Below the pieces are notes generated by a model. It did not search any database. It saw only the letters and a program-made list of their open reading frames with translations, and was not told the origin of the DNA. 64,000 nt of DNA from Bradyrhizobium sp. WSM1743. GTDB lineage: Bacteria; Pseudomonadota; Alphaproteobacteria; Rhizobiales; Xanthobacteraceae. The stretch is taken from the NCBI RefSeq assembly GCF_000473065.1, contig NZ_AXAZ01000001.1:1-64000 (forward strand). Direction: 5' to 3'. Made by a program: the position numbers and the translations under genes. Shown one piece after another: positions 55,322 to 64,000 of the stretch (the first letter of the stretch is position 1; each line of letters starts with the position of its first letter).

Positions 55322-55481
55322 CACCCTCCCCTGGAGGGGGAGGGTCGATCGCGCGAAGCGCGAGCGGGGTGGGGTGACAGTCTATCCGTTGAGGCGGTGC
55401 CCGTGTGCAGAGATCACCCCACCCCGTCTCACATTCCGCTTCGCTCCATGTGAGCCGACCCTCCCCCTCCAGGGGAGGGTG
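55322..55481. repeat. Large extragenic palindrome with perfect 24-base arms
   Basis: CACCCTCCCCTGGAGGGGGA, extended by GGGT, at the left is the exact reverse complement of the right end at 55458-55481. Inside lie GCGCGAAGCGCGAGCGGGGTGG-like and CACCCCACCCCG-like segments that also pair. It lies 98 bases upstream of the DUF1499 gene and 10 bases after the stop of the acyl-CoA synthetase gene on the same strand, so it can serve as terminator for the latter. Confidence 0.85.
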
Positions 55482-55491
55482 CCACCTCCCG

Positions 55492-57120
55492 TCAAGCCGC
55501 CGCGTTCGGGAAGCGGTAATCCCTAAACTGGTCGCGCAGTGCCGTCTTCAGGATCTTGCCCGTCGCGGTATGCGGGATGGCGTCGACGAAGACGACATCG
55601 TCGGGCATCCACCATTTGGCGATCTTGCCATCCATGTATTTGAGGATGTCCTCGCGTGTGGCCTGCTGGCCCTGCCTGAGCTGCACGATCAATAGCGGCC
55701 TCTCATCCCATTTGGGATGGAACACGCCGATCACGGCGGCTTCCGCCACGGCCGGGTGGCCGACCGCGAGGTTTTCGAGGTCGATCGAGGAGATCCACTC
55801 GCCGCCGGACTTGATCACGTCCTTGGAGCGGTCGGTGATCCGCATGTAGCCGTCCTCGTCGATCGTCGAGACGTCGCCGGTGTCGAAGAAGCCTTCCTCG
55901 TCGAGGATATTGGTGTCGACGTGGTAATAGGCCTTGGCGACGGCGGGCCCGGAGACCTTGAGGCGGCCGAAGGTCTTGCCGTCCCAGGGCAGCTCCTTGC
56001 CGGCGTCGTCGGTGATCTTCATCTGCACGCCGAAGGGCGCATAACCCTGCATCTGAAGCACGTCGAGCTTGGCATCGCCCGTTGCGTTCTGGAACGGCGG
56101 CTTCAGCGCCGCGACGCTGCCAATCGGGCTCATTTCGGTCATGCCCCAGGCGTGGCGGACGTTCGAGCCCATGTCGAGGAAGGCCTTGATCATCGAGCGC
56201 GGCATCGCCGAGCCGCCGCAGATCACCATCTTCAGGTCGGGCAGCTTCAGATTGTTGGCGGCCATGTGCTGGAGCAGCATCAGCCACACCGTCGGCACGC
56301 CGGCGGTGTGCGTTACCTTCTCGATCGAGAGCAGCTCATAGACCGAGGCGCCGTCGAGCTTGGCGCCGGGCATCACCAGCTTGGTGCCCTGCGAGGGCGC
56401 GGAGAAGGCGATGCCCCAGCTGTTGGCGTGGAACAGCGGAACCACCGGCAGCATCGTCTCGGACGCACTGGTGCCGAGCGCGTCGACATTGTTGGCCATC
56501 AGCGCGTGCAGCACGTTGGAGCGATGCGAGTACAGCACGCCCTTCGGGTCGCCCGTGGTGCCCGACGTGTAGCACATCGCGGCCGCCGTGTTCTCGTCAA
56601 AGTCCTTCCATTTGAACTTGCCGTCAGCCTCGGCAATCCAGTCCTCGTAGGCGACCACATTCTTCAGCGTGGTCTCAGGCATGTGCGCCTTGTCGGTGAG
56701 CACGATGTAGCGCTCCACGCTTGGCAGCTTGTCGGCGATCTTTTCCAGGATCGGAACGAAGGTGATGTCGGTCATCACGATGCGGTCCTGCGCATGATTG
56801 ATGATCCATGCGATCTGCTCGGGGAAAAGGCGGGGATTGACGGTATGGCAGATGGCGCCGATCCCCATGATGCCGTACCAGACCTCGAGATGGCGCCAGG
56901 TGTTCCAGGCGATCGTTGCGACACGGTCGCCGAGCTTGATGCCGTCGTGTTCGAGCATCTGCGAGACCTTGAGCGCGCGCTTGTGGATCTCGGCGTAGTT
57001 GGTGCGATGGATCGGTCCCTCGACCGAGCGCGTGACCACCTCCTGCTTGCCATGAATCCTGGCGGCGTGTTCGATGATCCGGTGGCAGAGCAGGGGCCAA
57101 TCTTGCATCAAACCAAGCAT
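55492..57120 (-). CDS. Fatty-acyl-CoA synthetase (AMP-forming)
   Basis: A 542-residue adenylate-forming ligase activating a fatty or related carboxylic acid with ATP and CoA. The phosphate loop [44 protein letters not shown] and [15 protein letters not shown] are complete, and the catalytic lysine lies in [12 protein letters not shown] near the end. It groups with the AlkK/3-methylmercaptopropionyl-CoA ligase-like branch rather than FadD of enterics; the chain-length preference is not known. GGAGGAACG is the ribosome site. It is divergent from the extensin-like gene. Confidence 0.92.
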   Translation of the reverse strand: MLGLMQDWPLLCHRIIEHAARIHGKQEVVTRSVEGPIHRTNYAEIHKRALKVSQMLEHDGIKLGDRVATIAWNTWRHLEVWYGIMGIGAICHTVNPRLFPEQIAWIINHAQDRIVMTDITFVPILEKIADKLPSVERYIVLTDKAHMPETTLKNVVAYEDWIAEADGKFKWKDFDENTAAAMCYTSGTTGDPKGVLYSHRSNVLHALMANNVDALGTSASETMLPVVPLFHANSWGIAFSAPSQGTKLVMPGAKLDGASVYELLSIEKVTHTAGVPTVWLMLLQHMAANNLKLPDLKMVICGGSAMPRSMIKAFLDMGSNVRHAWGMTEMSPIGSVAALKPPFQNATGDAKLDVLQMQGYAPFGVQMKITDDAGKELPWDGKTFGRLKVSGPAVAKAYYHVDTNILDEEGFFDTGDVSTIDEDGYMRITDRSKDVIKSGGEWISSIDLENLAVGHPAVAEAAVIGVFHPKWDERPLLIVQLRQGQQATREDILKYMDGKIAKWWMPDDVVFVDAIPHTATGKILKTALRDQFRDYRFPNAAA

Positions 57121-57185
57121 TCCGACGTTCCTCCGAGAAGTCGCTGGGCGCTTTGTCGCTCTCAGCGTTGGGCCAAAGAATTGAC

Positions 57186-58295
57186 ATGACTTTTAGCCTG
57201 CCGGACTTTCGCCGCAAATGGTCTTGTCGCGGCTATATGTCCGCTGGCGCGGCAATGGTTACCGCTGCGCTCGGGCTGGTGCTTCTGCTTGCCGAGAGGG
57301 CAGAGGCGCGGAAATATCCTGCCCCACTCGATATCTTCGGCCTTGGTACACCACGGCCGCGCGCGGCTGTTCATGCCGCCAGGACTCCGCTGCCAAGACC
57401 GCGCCCTGAAGAGGCCCCCAAGGCGCTGGAAAAGGCACCGGAGGAGGCGCCGGCGGAGGCTGAGGGAAAGCCGTCTCCGGACCAACCGAGCGCCGACAAG
57501 CCTGCCGATGCCGCATCGCCACCCCAGAAACAGCCCTCAGCCTGCCGCCTCGCGCTGACCGAGGACGTTGCGATCGCGCCCTCAATTCCGGATATCCGCG
57601 GCCCCGGCGCGTGCGGCGGCGAGGATCTGGTGCGGCTGGAAGCCATCGTGCTGCCGGACAAGCGCAAGGTGACGGTCAAGCCGGCGGCAATCCTTCGCTG
57701 CACCATGGCGTCCGCAATCGTCGACTGGGTGCGCAAGGATATGGTGCCGCTGGCCGCCAGCCTCGGCTCGCCCATCAGCGAGCTCGACAATTTCGATTCC
57801 TTCGAATGCCGCGGCCGCAACCGCGTCGCTGGCGCGATGCTGTCCGAGCATGGCAAGGCCAATGCCATCGACATCCGCGCCATCAAGCTCGCCAATGGGC
57901 AGTCGATCGGCCTCACAGACCGCACCGTGTCGCGCGAGGTGCGCGAGCGCGTGCTGCACTCGGTCTGCACGCGCTTCTCCACCGTGCTCGGTCCGGGCTC
58001 GGATTGGTACCACGAGGACCATATCCATCTTGATCTCGCGCTGCGGCGCAACGACTACCGGATCTGCCAGTGGAATGTCTGGGATCCCCTGCCGCAGGTT
58101 GCTCCGCTCTTGCCGGCGGAACGTCCAGAGGAGGCGCCGCCGCGCGAGGCGGCGGCCACGCCCGAGGCACAGGGAGGTGCTGACGATGAGGCGGCGGAGA
58201 AATCCTCTCCGCCCGAGGACAAGCCGGCGTCGGAGCAGAAGGCTCAATCGTCCAAACCGGCAACAAACAAGCCGGCAACAAAAAAGCGCCGGTAA
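57186..58295 (+). CDS. Extensin-like family protein
   Basis: A 369-residue exported protein. After a hydrophobic segment (MVTAALGLVLLLAERAEA) comes a Pro/Glu/Ala-rich low-complexity stretch, then the extensin-like C-terminal domain from about residue 120: CRLALTEDVAIAPSIPDIRG, PAAILRCTMASAIVDWV, NAIDIRAIKLANG, HSVCTRFSTVLGPGSDWYHE, DHIHLDLALRR. The conserved histidines and aspartates suggest a metal-dependent peptidoglycan-modifying (DD-peptidase-like) fold; the activity is unproven. A second Pro/Lys-rich tail ends at 58295. The stop codon lies inside the terminator hairpin. Starts at 57186 or 57237 are possible. Confidence 0.85.
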   Translation: MTFSLPDFRRKWSCRGYMSAGAAMVTAALGLVLLLAERAEARKYPAPLDIFGLGTPRPRAAVHAARTPLPRPRPEEAPKALEKAPEEAPAEAEGKPSPDQPSADKPADAASPPQKQPSACRLALTEDVAIAPSIPDIRGPGACGGEDLVRLEAIVLPDKRKVTVKPAAILRCTMASAIVDWVRKDMVPLAASLGSPISELDNFDSFECRGRNRVAGAMLSEHGKANAIDIRAIKLANGQSIGLTDRTVSREVRERVLHSVCTRFSTVLGPGSDWYHEDHIHLDLALRRNDYRICQWNVWDPLPQVAPLLPAERPEEAPPREAAATPEAQGGADDEAAEKSSPPEDKPASEQKAQSSKPATNKPATKKRR

Positions 58296-58308
58296 AACCG
58301 GCGCTTTT
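58282..58308. terminator. Perfect bidirectional terminator overlapping the extensin-like gene stop
   Basis: AAAAGCGCCGGT and ACCGGCGCTTTT are perfect 12-base reverse complements around AAA, with A-tract and T-tract at the outer ends. The stop codon of the plus-strand gene is inside the loop region. It serves both convergent genes. Confidence 0.92.
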
Positions 58309-58331
58309 GGATTTCAGAGATCAGGAGGCGA

Positions 58332-59018
58332 TCAGTAGCTGCCCGCTTGGCCGGTCTGACTGCTGCCGAGCGCCAGCCGCGAGTTGTAGGGCGAGTCGCC
58401 GTGCTTCGGCTCGAGCACCACGACGATGGTGCCGACCTTCACCCGGTTATAGAGGTCGATCGCGTCCTCATTGGTCAGGCGAATGCAGCCCGACGAGATC
58501 GAGGCGCCGATATATTCCGGCTGGTTGGTGCCGTGGATGCGGAACAGCGTGTCCTTGCCGCCAGAATAGAGGTACATCGCACGCGAGCCCATCGGATTGT
58601 CCGGACCGGGCGCGACATAGGTCGGCACGCCCAGGCGCGAAATCTCACCCGGTGTCGGATGCCAAGCCGGCCATTCGGTCATGCTGCCGACCTTGGCGAT
58701 GCCAGACCAGGCCATAGCCTCCTCGCCGACAGTGATGCCGTAACGGATCGCCTTGCCCCCCTCCAGCACGTAGTAGAGATAGTGGTTGTCGGAATCGACC
58801 ACGATCGAACCCGGGGACTCCTTGCGGTGGTATTCGACGATCGCGCGGCGGAACGGCTCTGCAACGGGGGTGTTCTCGTACCGGACCTTGGCCAGGAGTT
58901 CCTTGTCCTTCGGCTTGAAGGCCTTGGTGTCGGTCGCCTCATAGTGCGTGGCCTGCATACAGCCCGACAGCATCAGGCCAGCGGCCAAAATCCCAAACTT
59001 AACTTTCAGCGACGACAT
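58332..59018 (-). CDS. L,D-transpeptidase (YkuD domain) lipoprotein
   Basis: A 228-residue protein making 3-3 crosslinks in peptidoglycan or attaching proteins to it. The N-terminus MSSLKVKFGILAAGLMLSGC is a lipoprotein signal with a lipobox cysteine. The catalytic motif FRIHGTNQPEYIGASISSGC followed by IRLTNEDAIDLY has the conserved histidine, serine, cysteine and arginine. The start at 59018 is set by the signal peptide. Convergent with the extensin-like gene, another cell-wall protein, across a shared terminator. Confidence 0.93.
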   Translation of the reverse strand: MSSLKVKFGILAAGLMLSGCMQATHYEATDTKAFKPKDKELLAKVRYENTPVAEPFRRAIVEYHRKESPGSIVVDSDNHYLYYVLEGGKAIRYGITVGEEAMAWSGIAKVGSMTEWPAWHPTPGEISRLGVPTYVAPGPDNPMGSRAMYLYSGGKDTLFRIHGTNQPEYIGASISSGCIRLTNEDAIDLYNRVKVGTIVVVLEPKHGDSPYNSRLALGSSQTGQAGSY

Positions 59019-59356
59019 GGTTTGGTTCCAATCAAAACAATACCGTGCGGAACGCCTGAGCTTAGCGCCCAAGTTCCTCGACTCCGTTAATCCCCATTAT
59101 CGTCGAAATCTGCCACAATTCCAGCGCTGAAGCCCTTTTCCCGCGCTGCAAGAGCCCAGCTGTGGCTTTTCTGCCGCAAATTTGGGGGTGTTGTGAAGGT
59201 TTTTTGGCCCGACGCGCCAGACTGTCGATTCCGTGCCACAGTTGAGCCCCGAGGACGCCGCAAATGCAAACGCTCCGTTAATGTTGTTGTCATCGTGAAC
59301 CTGTCAGAATCGCGCTAAGGGGCTGTCATTCTGTCGCAGGATCTCTGGAGCTTTTG
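59019..59356. other. Divergent intergenic region without genes
   Basis: The 338 bases between the L,D-transpeptidase and corA carry no convincing gene. The stretch is less GC-rich (TTTGGGGGTGTTGTGAAGGT, CTCCGTTAATGTTGTTGTCA) and must hold both promoters. No M-box or other magnesium riboswitch pattern was recognised for corA. Confidence 0.6.
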
Positions 59357-60334
59357 ATGTTTTCGGTGTTTGTTCCCTCCGAGTCCGCCCTCAAGAAGGC
59401 TGTCATCGAGGATCTTGCGGCGGTGCCGGAGAATGCCGTCTGGATCGACCTCGTCAATCCGAGCGCGGCCGAGGACAAGGCGGTGGAGCGGCTTGCGGGC
59501 ATCGCCATCCCGACCCGGGAAGACATGCAGGAGATCGAAATCTCCAGCCGCCTCTATATGGAGAATGGCGCGCGCTACATGACTGCGACGCTGATGTGCC
59601 ACTCCGACACCGACATGCCCCGGACCACGGCGGTGACCTTCATCCTCGGCGACCACCGCCTGGTGACGGTGCGCTACGACCTGCCGAAGCCGTTTGCCCT
59701 GGTCGAGGCCAAGCTGGCTCGCTCCTGCACGCCTTCCATCACCGGCGAGATGGTGCTGATGGAACTGCTGGATGCCGTGATCGACCGCTGCGCCGACATT
59801 CTGGAGCGTTGCGGCACCGAGATCGATCAGGTCTCGCACGACATCTTCGAGCCCGAGAGCGAGCGCCACGGGCAGGCAAAGAGATATTCCCAGATCCTGA
59901 TCTCGATCGGCCGCAAGGGCGATTTGACCTCGAAGGTTCGCGAGAGCCTGGTGTCGATCGGTCGCGTCGTGACGTTCCTCTCCGCGGTGGTCGAGGGCGT
60001 GAAATGGTCGAAGGACATGCGCGAGCAGCTCAAGACCATGCAGCGCGACGTCGCCTCGCTGACCGACCACGCCTCCTATCTGTCCAACAAGATCACCTTC
60101 GTGCTCGACGCCATGCTTGGCGTCGTCAATCTCGAGCAGAACAACATCATCAAGCTGTTTTCGGTCATGGCCGTTGTCCTGATGCCGCCGACGCTGATCG
60201 CCTCGGTCTACGGCATGAATTTCAAGGTAATGCCGGAACTCGAATGGGTGCACGGCTATCCGATGGCGCTGGTGATGATGCTGGTCGCCGCCATCGTTCC
60301 GTACTGGATCTTCAAGTGGAAGAAGTGGTTGTAG
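59357..60334 (+). CDS. corA: CorA-family magnesium transporter
   Basis: A 325-residue divalent-cation channel. The large cytoplasmic funnel (residues 1-255, with WIDLVNPSAAEDKAVERLAG) precedes two C-terminal membrane helices. The signature YGMNFKVMPELEW is intact after the first helix (IKLFSVMAVVLMPPTLIASV), and the protein ends in a basic WIFKWKKWL tail as in CorA. GGAG lies seven bases before the ATG at 59357; an in-frame TTG at 59354 is less likely. Forms a pentamer in the inner membrane. Confidence 0.93.
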   Translation: MFSVFVPSESALKKAVIEDLAAVPENAVWIDLVNPSAAEDKAVERLAGIAIPTREDMQEIEISSRLYMENGARYMTATLMCHSDTDMPRTTAVTFILGDHRLVTVRYDLPKPFALVEAKLARSCTPSITGEMVLMELLDAVIDRCADILERCGTEIDQVSHDIFEPESERHGQAKRYSQILISIGRKGDLTSKVRESLVSIGRVVTFLSAVVEGVKWSKDMREQLKTMQRDVASLTDHASYLSNKITFVLDAMLGVVNLEQNNIIKLFSVMAVVLMPPTLIASVYGMNFKVMPELEWVHGYPMALVMMLVAAIVPYWIFKWKKWL

Positions 60335-60539
60335 GTGCCATGCTCGAGCAAAGATACCTACCGAGATATTACGCCGCTCGCTGAGACACGGTGAATCGTG
60401 TCGCAGAATAGATCGGGATTGCGGCGGCGCGGTGATGTACGCGCCTTGCCGCAATTCCTCCGGTAAAATTTGAGCGGTGGGCTGAACGTTTGCGCGAAAC
60501 TTGTCTGCGATAAGCAGTGCGTAGCCGCGAGGAACAGCC

Positions 60540-60758
60540 ATGGTTGAAAAACACATAACGTCGCCCCGCAACGTCATCGATCTGGCGAACTATCGTCAGA
60601 TCCTGGCGAGCGGCAAGGCGCCGTCGATGTCGGCGCGCATGTGCCGGCACTGTGGTGCTCCGCTGCTCGATGGTGAGAACGACGACGACTGCTCGACCGC
60701 ATTCAGCACGGCCGCTCCGCGGCCGCGCGAGAGGTCACGTCGGATTCGACTCGATTGA
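60540..60758 (+). CDS. Small protein with CxxC motif
   Basis: A 72-residue protein (MVEKHITSPRNVIDLANYRQ, MSARMCRHCGAPLLDGENDD, then a basic tail RPRERSRRIRLD). The CRHCGAPL motif with a third cysteine in DDDCS resembles half of a zinc ribbon. GAGGAA is the ribosome site. It stands alone between corA and a palindromic repeat. Related small proteins are common and uncharacterised in Bradyrhizobium. Confidence 0.65.
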   Translation: MVEKHITSPRNVIDLANYRQILASGKAPSMSARMCRHCGAPLLDGENDDDCSTAFSTAAPRPRERSRRIRLD

Positions 60759-60858
60759 GCAACGGAAGGCAAGGGCGATCCAGGCCTTGCGGCGGCGTTG
60801 TCTGGATCGCCTTGCTTCCGAAATCAAGCTACGGCGAAATCAGCTGATCAGTTCATCC

Positions 60859-60939
60859 GTCATTCCGGGGCGGTCCGCAGGATCGAACCCGGAAGCTCGA
60901 GATTCCGGGTTAGATGCTTCGCATCGCCCCGGAATGACG
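60859..60939. repeat. Extragenic inverted repeat (CGTCATTCCGGGGCG type)
   Basis: CGTCATTCCGGGGCG at the left end is the reverse complement of CGCCCCGGAATGACG at the right end, with AACCCGGAA and TTCCGGGTT pairing inside. It lies just after the SDR stop codon and may terminate that transcript. Confidence 0.85.
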
Positions 60940-60947
60940 CTCACCGA

Positions 60948-61706
60948 TCAAACGTGCTGGCCGCCGTTGATGTGGATCTCGGCGCCGTTGACGTAGGAAC
61001 TGGTGTCCGTGCACAGCACGTAGATGATCTTTGCCACTTCGTCGGGCGTGCCTAGGCGGTGCATCGGGATCTGCTGCTCGACGATCTTCTCGGTGCCTGG
61101 TGACAGGATCGAGGTGTCGATCTCGCCCGGGGCGATCGCGTTGACGCGCACGCCGATGCGGCCGAAGTCGGAGGCCATCTCGCGCGTCAGCGCGGCGAGC
61201 GCCGCCTTCGAGGTGGCATAGGCGGCGCCTGCGAAAGGGTGCACGCGCGAGCCCGCGATCGAGGTGACGTTCACGACCGATCCCTTGGCTGCCTTCAATT
61301 CCTCGATCAGCCCGCGCGCCATCATGATCGGCGCGAAGAAGTTGACGTTGAAGACATGCGTCCAGGTGTCGAGGTCGGTGTCGACCGAGCCGAGCCTGGA
61401 GCCACCCGGTCCTTTGGGCGAGATCGCGGCATTGTTGACCAGCGCGTGCAGCGTGCCGCCTTCGAGCCGGTTGCGGATTTCGGAGATCGCGCGCGCGGTG
61501 TCCTCGGGATCGCCGAGATCGACCTGGATATGGTCCTCGGGTCCCGCGTCCCAGGGGCAGTCCTCCGGGAATGGATGCCGCGAGCAGGTGATGACGCGCC
61601 ATCCCGCCGAGGAGAAGCGGATCACGGTGGCGTGGCCGATGCCGCGGCTGGCTCCGGTCAGAAGCAGCGTACGACGCGGTGCATTGGACGAATGCGGCAT
61701 GGACAT
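60948..61706 (-). CDS. SDR-family oxidoreductase
   Basis: A 252-residue classical short-chain dehydrogenase. The cofactor motif TGASRGIGHA, NNAAIS, the catalytic serine in VNVTSIAGSRV, the YATSK tyrosine and lysine and NAIAPGEIDT are intact. It ends with ING-GQ-type sequence (EIHINGGQHV). It follows pdxH on the same strand with a 44-base gap, so the two may be co-transcribed. Substrate unknown; probably a ketone or 3-hydroxy compound. Confidence 0.92.
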   Translation of the reverse strand: MSMPHSSNAPRRTLLLTGASRGIGHATVIRFSSAGWRVITCSRHPFPEDCPWDAGPEDHIQVDLGDPEDTARAISEIRNRLEGGTLHALVNNAAISPKGPGGSRLGSVDTDLDTWTHVFNVNFFAPIMMARGLIEELKAAKGSVVNVTSIAGSRVHPFAGAAYATSKAALAALTREMASDFGRIGVRVNAIAPGEIDTSILSPGTEKIVEQQIPMHRLGTPDEVAKIIYVLCTDTSSYVNGAEIHINGGQHV

Positions 61707-61750
61707 CTTTCAATTCGGCCCAAAGCTCGAGACAGGGTTCAAGCTGAGGC

Positions 61751-62392
61751 TCAAGGATACATCCGCGTCTTGGACCATTTCTGGCCGGCCGCGTCACGGC
61801 GAAATTCGATGCGGTCGTGCAGCCGGAACGGGCGGTCGTGCCAGAACTCGATACGCAAGGGCGTGATGCGCCAGCCGCTCCAGCCCGGCGGCCGCGGCAC
61901 TTCGCCGATGACGTATTTGGCCGCGACCTTGGCGATGGCCTGTTCGAAAGCGAAGCGGCTCTCCAGCTCTTGCGACTGCTTGCTCGCCCAGGCGCCGATC
62001 TGGGCCTGCTTCGGGCGGGTGGCGAAATAGGCGTCGGCCTCCGCGTCGCTCACCGGCGTCACGTTGCCGCGGATGCGGACCTGACGGCGCAGCGACTTCC
62101 AGTGAAAAAGTAACGCTGCCTTAGGATTTGCGGCGAGCTCGCGGCCCTTCTGGCTGGCGATGTGGCTGTAGAAGACGAAACCTTCGGTGTCGAAGCCCTT
62201 CATCAGCACCATGCGCACGTCAGGCAGCCCATCAGGGTCGACGGTCGCGAGCGCCATGGCGTTCGGATCGTTCGGCTCGCTCTTGATCGCCTCGTTCAGC
62301 CAAGCCTCGAACAGCGCAAATGGCTCATCGGCAGCGGTGAAATCACCGGATGTTAAGGGTGTCTGGTGTTTCATCGAGGTCGTGTCGGTCAT
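61751..62392 (-). CDS. pdxH: Pyridoxamine 5'-phosphate oxidase
   Basis: A 213-residue FMN enzyme making pyridoxal 5'-phosphate from pyridoxine or pyridoxamine phosphate. [18 protein letters not shown] binds [23 protein letters not shown] and [20 protein letters not shown] follow, and the C-terminal [17 protein letters not shown] with RLHDRIEF and the final KWSKTRMYP are as in PdxH. Ordinary length. It is divergent from the surface lipoprotein gene; a perfect 14-base palindrome lies between them. Confidence 0.95.
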   Translation of the reverse strand: MTDTTSMKHQTPLTSGDFTAADEPFALFEAWLNEAIKSEPNDPNAMALATVDPDGLPDVRMVLMKGFDTEGFVFYSHIASQKGRELAANPKAALLFHWKSLRRQVRIRGNVTPVSDAEADAYFATRPKQAQIGAWASKQSQELESRFAFEQAIAKVAAKYVIGEVPRPPGWSGWRITPLRIEFWHDRPFRLHDRIEFRRDAAGQKWSKTRMYP

Positions 62393-62445
62393 GTCCGGAG
62401 TCCGAGTTGCGTCCCGCGGCCCAAAACGCGTTGTTGTCCGCTACC

Positions 62446-62459
62446 GCCCTATATAGGGC
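62446..62459. promoter_or_regulatory. Perfect 14-base palindrome in the pdxH/lipoprotein gap
   Basis: GCCCTATATAGGGC is a perfect palindrome containing TATATA, a possible -10 box readable from both strands. It lies 54 bases before pdxH and 47 before the lipoprotein ATG. It may be an operator or a two-way promoter core. Confidence 0.5.
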
Positions 62460-62505
62460 ATGGGGACGCGTTGGCCTATCGGCGATCCGGCCGTCCGGCT
62501 TCGCC

Positions 62506-62913
62506 ATGACGATGATTCTGATCGGGCTTGGTGCCGGCGGCTGCAGCTTTTCCCGCAACGACAGCAGCGCCTATGCCAAGGCCGACGACGGCGACCTCAC
62601 CGGCTCGATCGCGCGGCCGGCGAAGGATGCCCCCCCGACCGAGACCGATCTCGCCTTTACCCGCAACGCCGCCTCCGACGTCCTCAGCAAGGGCGACAAG
62701 GATTCCAGCCAGCACTGGGAGAATCCGGAGACCGGGGCGCGCGGCTCGGTGACGCCGATCGCGCAGTCCTATGCCGCCGAGGACGGACGCAAATGCCGCG
62801 ACTTCCTGGCGAGCTACGTCAACGGCAGCACAGAAAGCTGGCTCCAGGGCGCCGGCTGCCAAAGCAGCCATGGCCGTTGGGAGATTCATACGCTAAAGCC
62901 GTGGCGGAGCTGA
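62506..62913 (+). CDS. RT0821/Lpp0805-like surface lipoprotein
   Basis: A protein of about 135 residues with a short hydrophobic start and lipobox (MTMILIGLGAGGC). The C-terminal part HWENPETGARGSVTPIAQ and DGRKCRDFLASYVNG, then GCQSSHGRWEI, matches the RT0821/Lpp0805 family of outer-membrane 17-kDa-antigen relatives (W-x-N-P-x-T-G-x-x-G-x-V-T-P, CR-x-F). The start is uncertain: no basic residues precede the hydrophobic stretch, and a longer frame runs upstream through the pdxH gap. The TGA stop overlaps a dispersed repeat. Confidence 0.8.
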   Translation: MTMILIGLGAGGCSFSRNDSSAYAKADDGDLTGSIARPAKDAPPTETDLAFTRNAASDVLSKGDKDSSQHWENPETGARGSVTPIAQSYAAEDGRKCRDFLASYVNGSTESWLQGAGCQSSHGRWEIHTLKPWRS

Positions 62914-62981
62914 GCATGATCCGGACCCGAAGGGCCGCGTTCGCGAAAAGTGGGAACCGGTTTTCCGATAAGATCATGCTC
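62912..62981. repeat. Extragenic repeat (GAGCATGATCCGG type)
   Basis: The ends GAGCATGATC and GATCATGCTC are exact reverse complements. The inside has GAAAAGTGGGAACCGGTTTT followed by CCGATAAG, a well-known dispersed element of Bradyrhizobiaceae. It begins within the stop codon of the lipoprotein gene. Confidence 0.9.
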
Positions 62982-63099
62982 CAAACTTAGAGCTGCGCGC
63001 GCGCTCTTAGTTGCAAAAATGCCACTCTCTTCCCACATGACCGGCAGGTGGGGCGGGGAGCCCTTTGAACAATTCGATTTCTTGAAGGAGACGTGACGA

Positions 63100-64000
63100 A
63101 TGCGCGACCCCTATGAGGTCTTGGGGGTGCCGCGGAGCGCCAGCGCTGCCGCGATCAAAAGCGCCTATCGCAAGCTGGCGAAGAAGCACCATCCGGACAG
63201 CAACAAGGGTGACCCGAAGGCGGCCGAGCGCTTCGCCGAGCTCAACTCGGCCAACGAGATCCTCGGCGACGAGGACAAGCGCAAGCAGTTTGACCGCGGC
63301 GAGATCGATGCCGAGGGCAAGCCGCGCTTTCAGGGTTTTCCGGGCGGCGGGGGACCGCGCGGCCGTGCGGGTCCCGGCGGGTTCGAAAGCTATACGTTCC
63401 GGAGCGGCGGTGCAGGCGGCCCGGGCGGCGGTGCGTTCGAAGATATCCTCAACAGCATGTTCGGCGGCGGCATGCGCGGCGCGCGGCCCGGGGCCGGCGG
63501 CGGCGCCCAGTTCGAGTTCGACACCGGCGGCATCGGGCTCGATCTCGATGTGAATGTTGCCATGTCCGTCTCGCTGGAGGAGTCGGCCAAGGGGGGCGAG
63601 AAGCGCGTCCGGCTGCCGACGGGCAAGGAGCTCAACGTCAAGATTCCGGCTGGTGTCACCGAAGGCCAGCAGATTCGGCTCCGGGGGCAGGGCGAGAGCG
63701 CGCATGGCCATCCGCCCGGCGATCTCCTGATCACCATCAACATCGCGCCGCACCCGTTCTTCAAGGTCGAGGGCGCCGACCTCAGGATCGACCTGCCGGT
63801 CACGCTTTACGAGGCGGTGCTCGGCGGCAAGGTCCGCGTGCCCACCCTCGGCAATGCCGTGGAGCTCTCGGTCCCCAAAAACACCTCCAGCGGCCGGACC
63901 TTCCGCCTCAAGGGCAAGGGCCTGCCCAAAGCCGGTGGAACCGGGGATCTCTTCGTGACCATCAGGATTATGCTACCGGACGGGAACGACACAGAGCTTG
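63100..64000 (+). CDS. DnaJ-class (CbpA-like) co-chaperone, cut by window end
   Basis: The first 300 residues of a J-domain protein. The J domain (1-68) begins [18 protein letters not shown] and has the HPD motif in [11 protein letters not shown] Gly-rich linker ([31 protein letters not shown]) joins it to two C-terminal substrate-binding domains ([32 protein letters not shown], [13 protein letters not shown]). There is no CxxCxGxG zinc-finger region between linker and C-terminal domains, so it is a class B protein rather than DnaJ itself. It stimulates DnaK-type ATPase. GAAGGAG precedes the ATG at 63100. Confidence 0.93.
   Translation, partial: MRDPYEVLGVPRSASAAAIKSAYRKLAKKHHPDSNKGDPKAAERFAELNSANEILGDEDKRKQFDRGEIDAEGKPRFQGFPGGGGPRGRAGPGGFESYTFRSGGAGGPGGGAFEDILNSMFGGGMRGARPGAGGGAQFEFDTGGIGLDLDVNVAMSVSLEESAKGGEKRVRLPTGKELNVKIPAGVTEGQQIRLRGQGESAHGHPPGDLLITINIAPHPFFKVEGADLRIDLPVTLYEAVLGGKVRVPTLGNAVELSVPKNTSSGRTFRLKGKGLPKAGGTGDLFVTIRIMLPDGNDTEL

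Overview
The window is GC-rich alphaproteobacterial chromosome, most likely Bradyrhizobium or a close relative. This is inferred from the gene content (CbbR-linked red-type cbb operon, DUF6496 and DUF3072 stress proteins, GGAAC-type stress promoters, FixK/FNR-like boxes) and from many dispersed extragenic palindromes. I saw no rRNA, tRNA, CRISPR array or prophage. The only mobile-element gene is a transposase tail at the left edge.

Layout. 1-800: IS4-type transposase tail and palindromic repeats. 801-3785: a tetR/MFS efflux pair sharing a perfect operator, then small membrane and helical proteins. 3792-13632: divergent cbbR and a complete Calvin-cycle operon cbbF-P-T-A-L-S-X-E with form IC RuBisCO, its CbbX activase and a probable attenuator before cbbX. 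13867-18742: a PAS-GGDEF-EAL protein, a small helical protein, UspA and a DegP-type protease. 19027-38406: a stress island. Its centre is a 2098-residue soluble hybrid histidine kinase with eleven 92-residue HAMP repeats followed by GAF, kinase and three receiver domains. Immediately downstream is a REC-PAS-HWE kinase. Around them are many small stress-type proteins (DUF6496, DUF3072, DUF4142, PRC-barrel, ribbon-helix-helix, small secreted and disordered proteins), a PAP2/DUF3147 membrane operon, a pyruvate-oxidase-like enzyme and an HlyD/DHA2 efflux pair. Eight close matches to the EcfG general-stress promoter (GGAAC-N16-C/G-GTT) lie just upstream of genes here.

40.0-46.5 kb: two inverted copies of an extragenic repeat, a divergent hxlR/SDR pair that lost both 5' ends in one deletion, a nitronate monooxygenase, a Tat-exported PhoD phosphatase and an aldo/keto reductase. 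46.6-64 kb is mostly ordinary metabolism: XRE regulator, aminotransferase, DUF3124 protein, Kef antiporter, RibB with a degenerate RibA-like domain, glutaryl-CoA dehydrogenase, MBL hydrolase, DUF1499 protein, acyl-CoA synthetase, extensin-like protein, L,D-transpeptidase, CorA, SDR, PdxH, a surface lipoprotein and a DnaJ-class chaperone cut by the window end.

How the parts may work together (inference): the cbb operon gives CO2 fixation under CbbR control. The stress island looks like a general-stress regulon cluster whose giant poly-HAMP kinase resembles fungal group III (Nik1-type) osmosensors and may signal through the neighbouring HWE kinase. Several decayed genes (SDR remnant, hxlR/SDR fusion, a G-tract frameshift) show local erosion.
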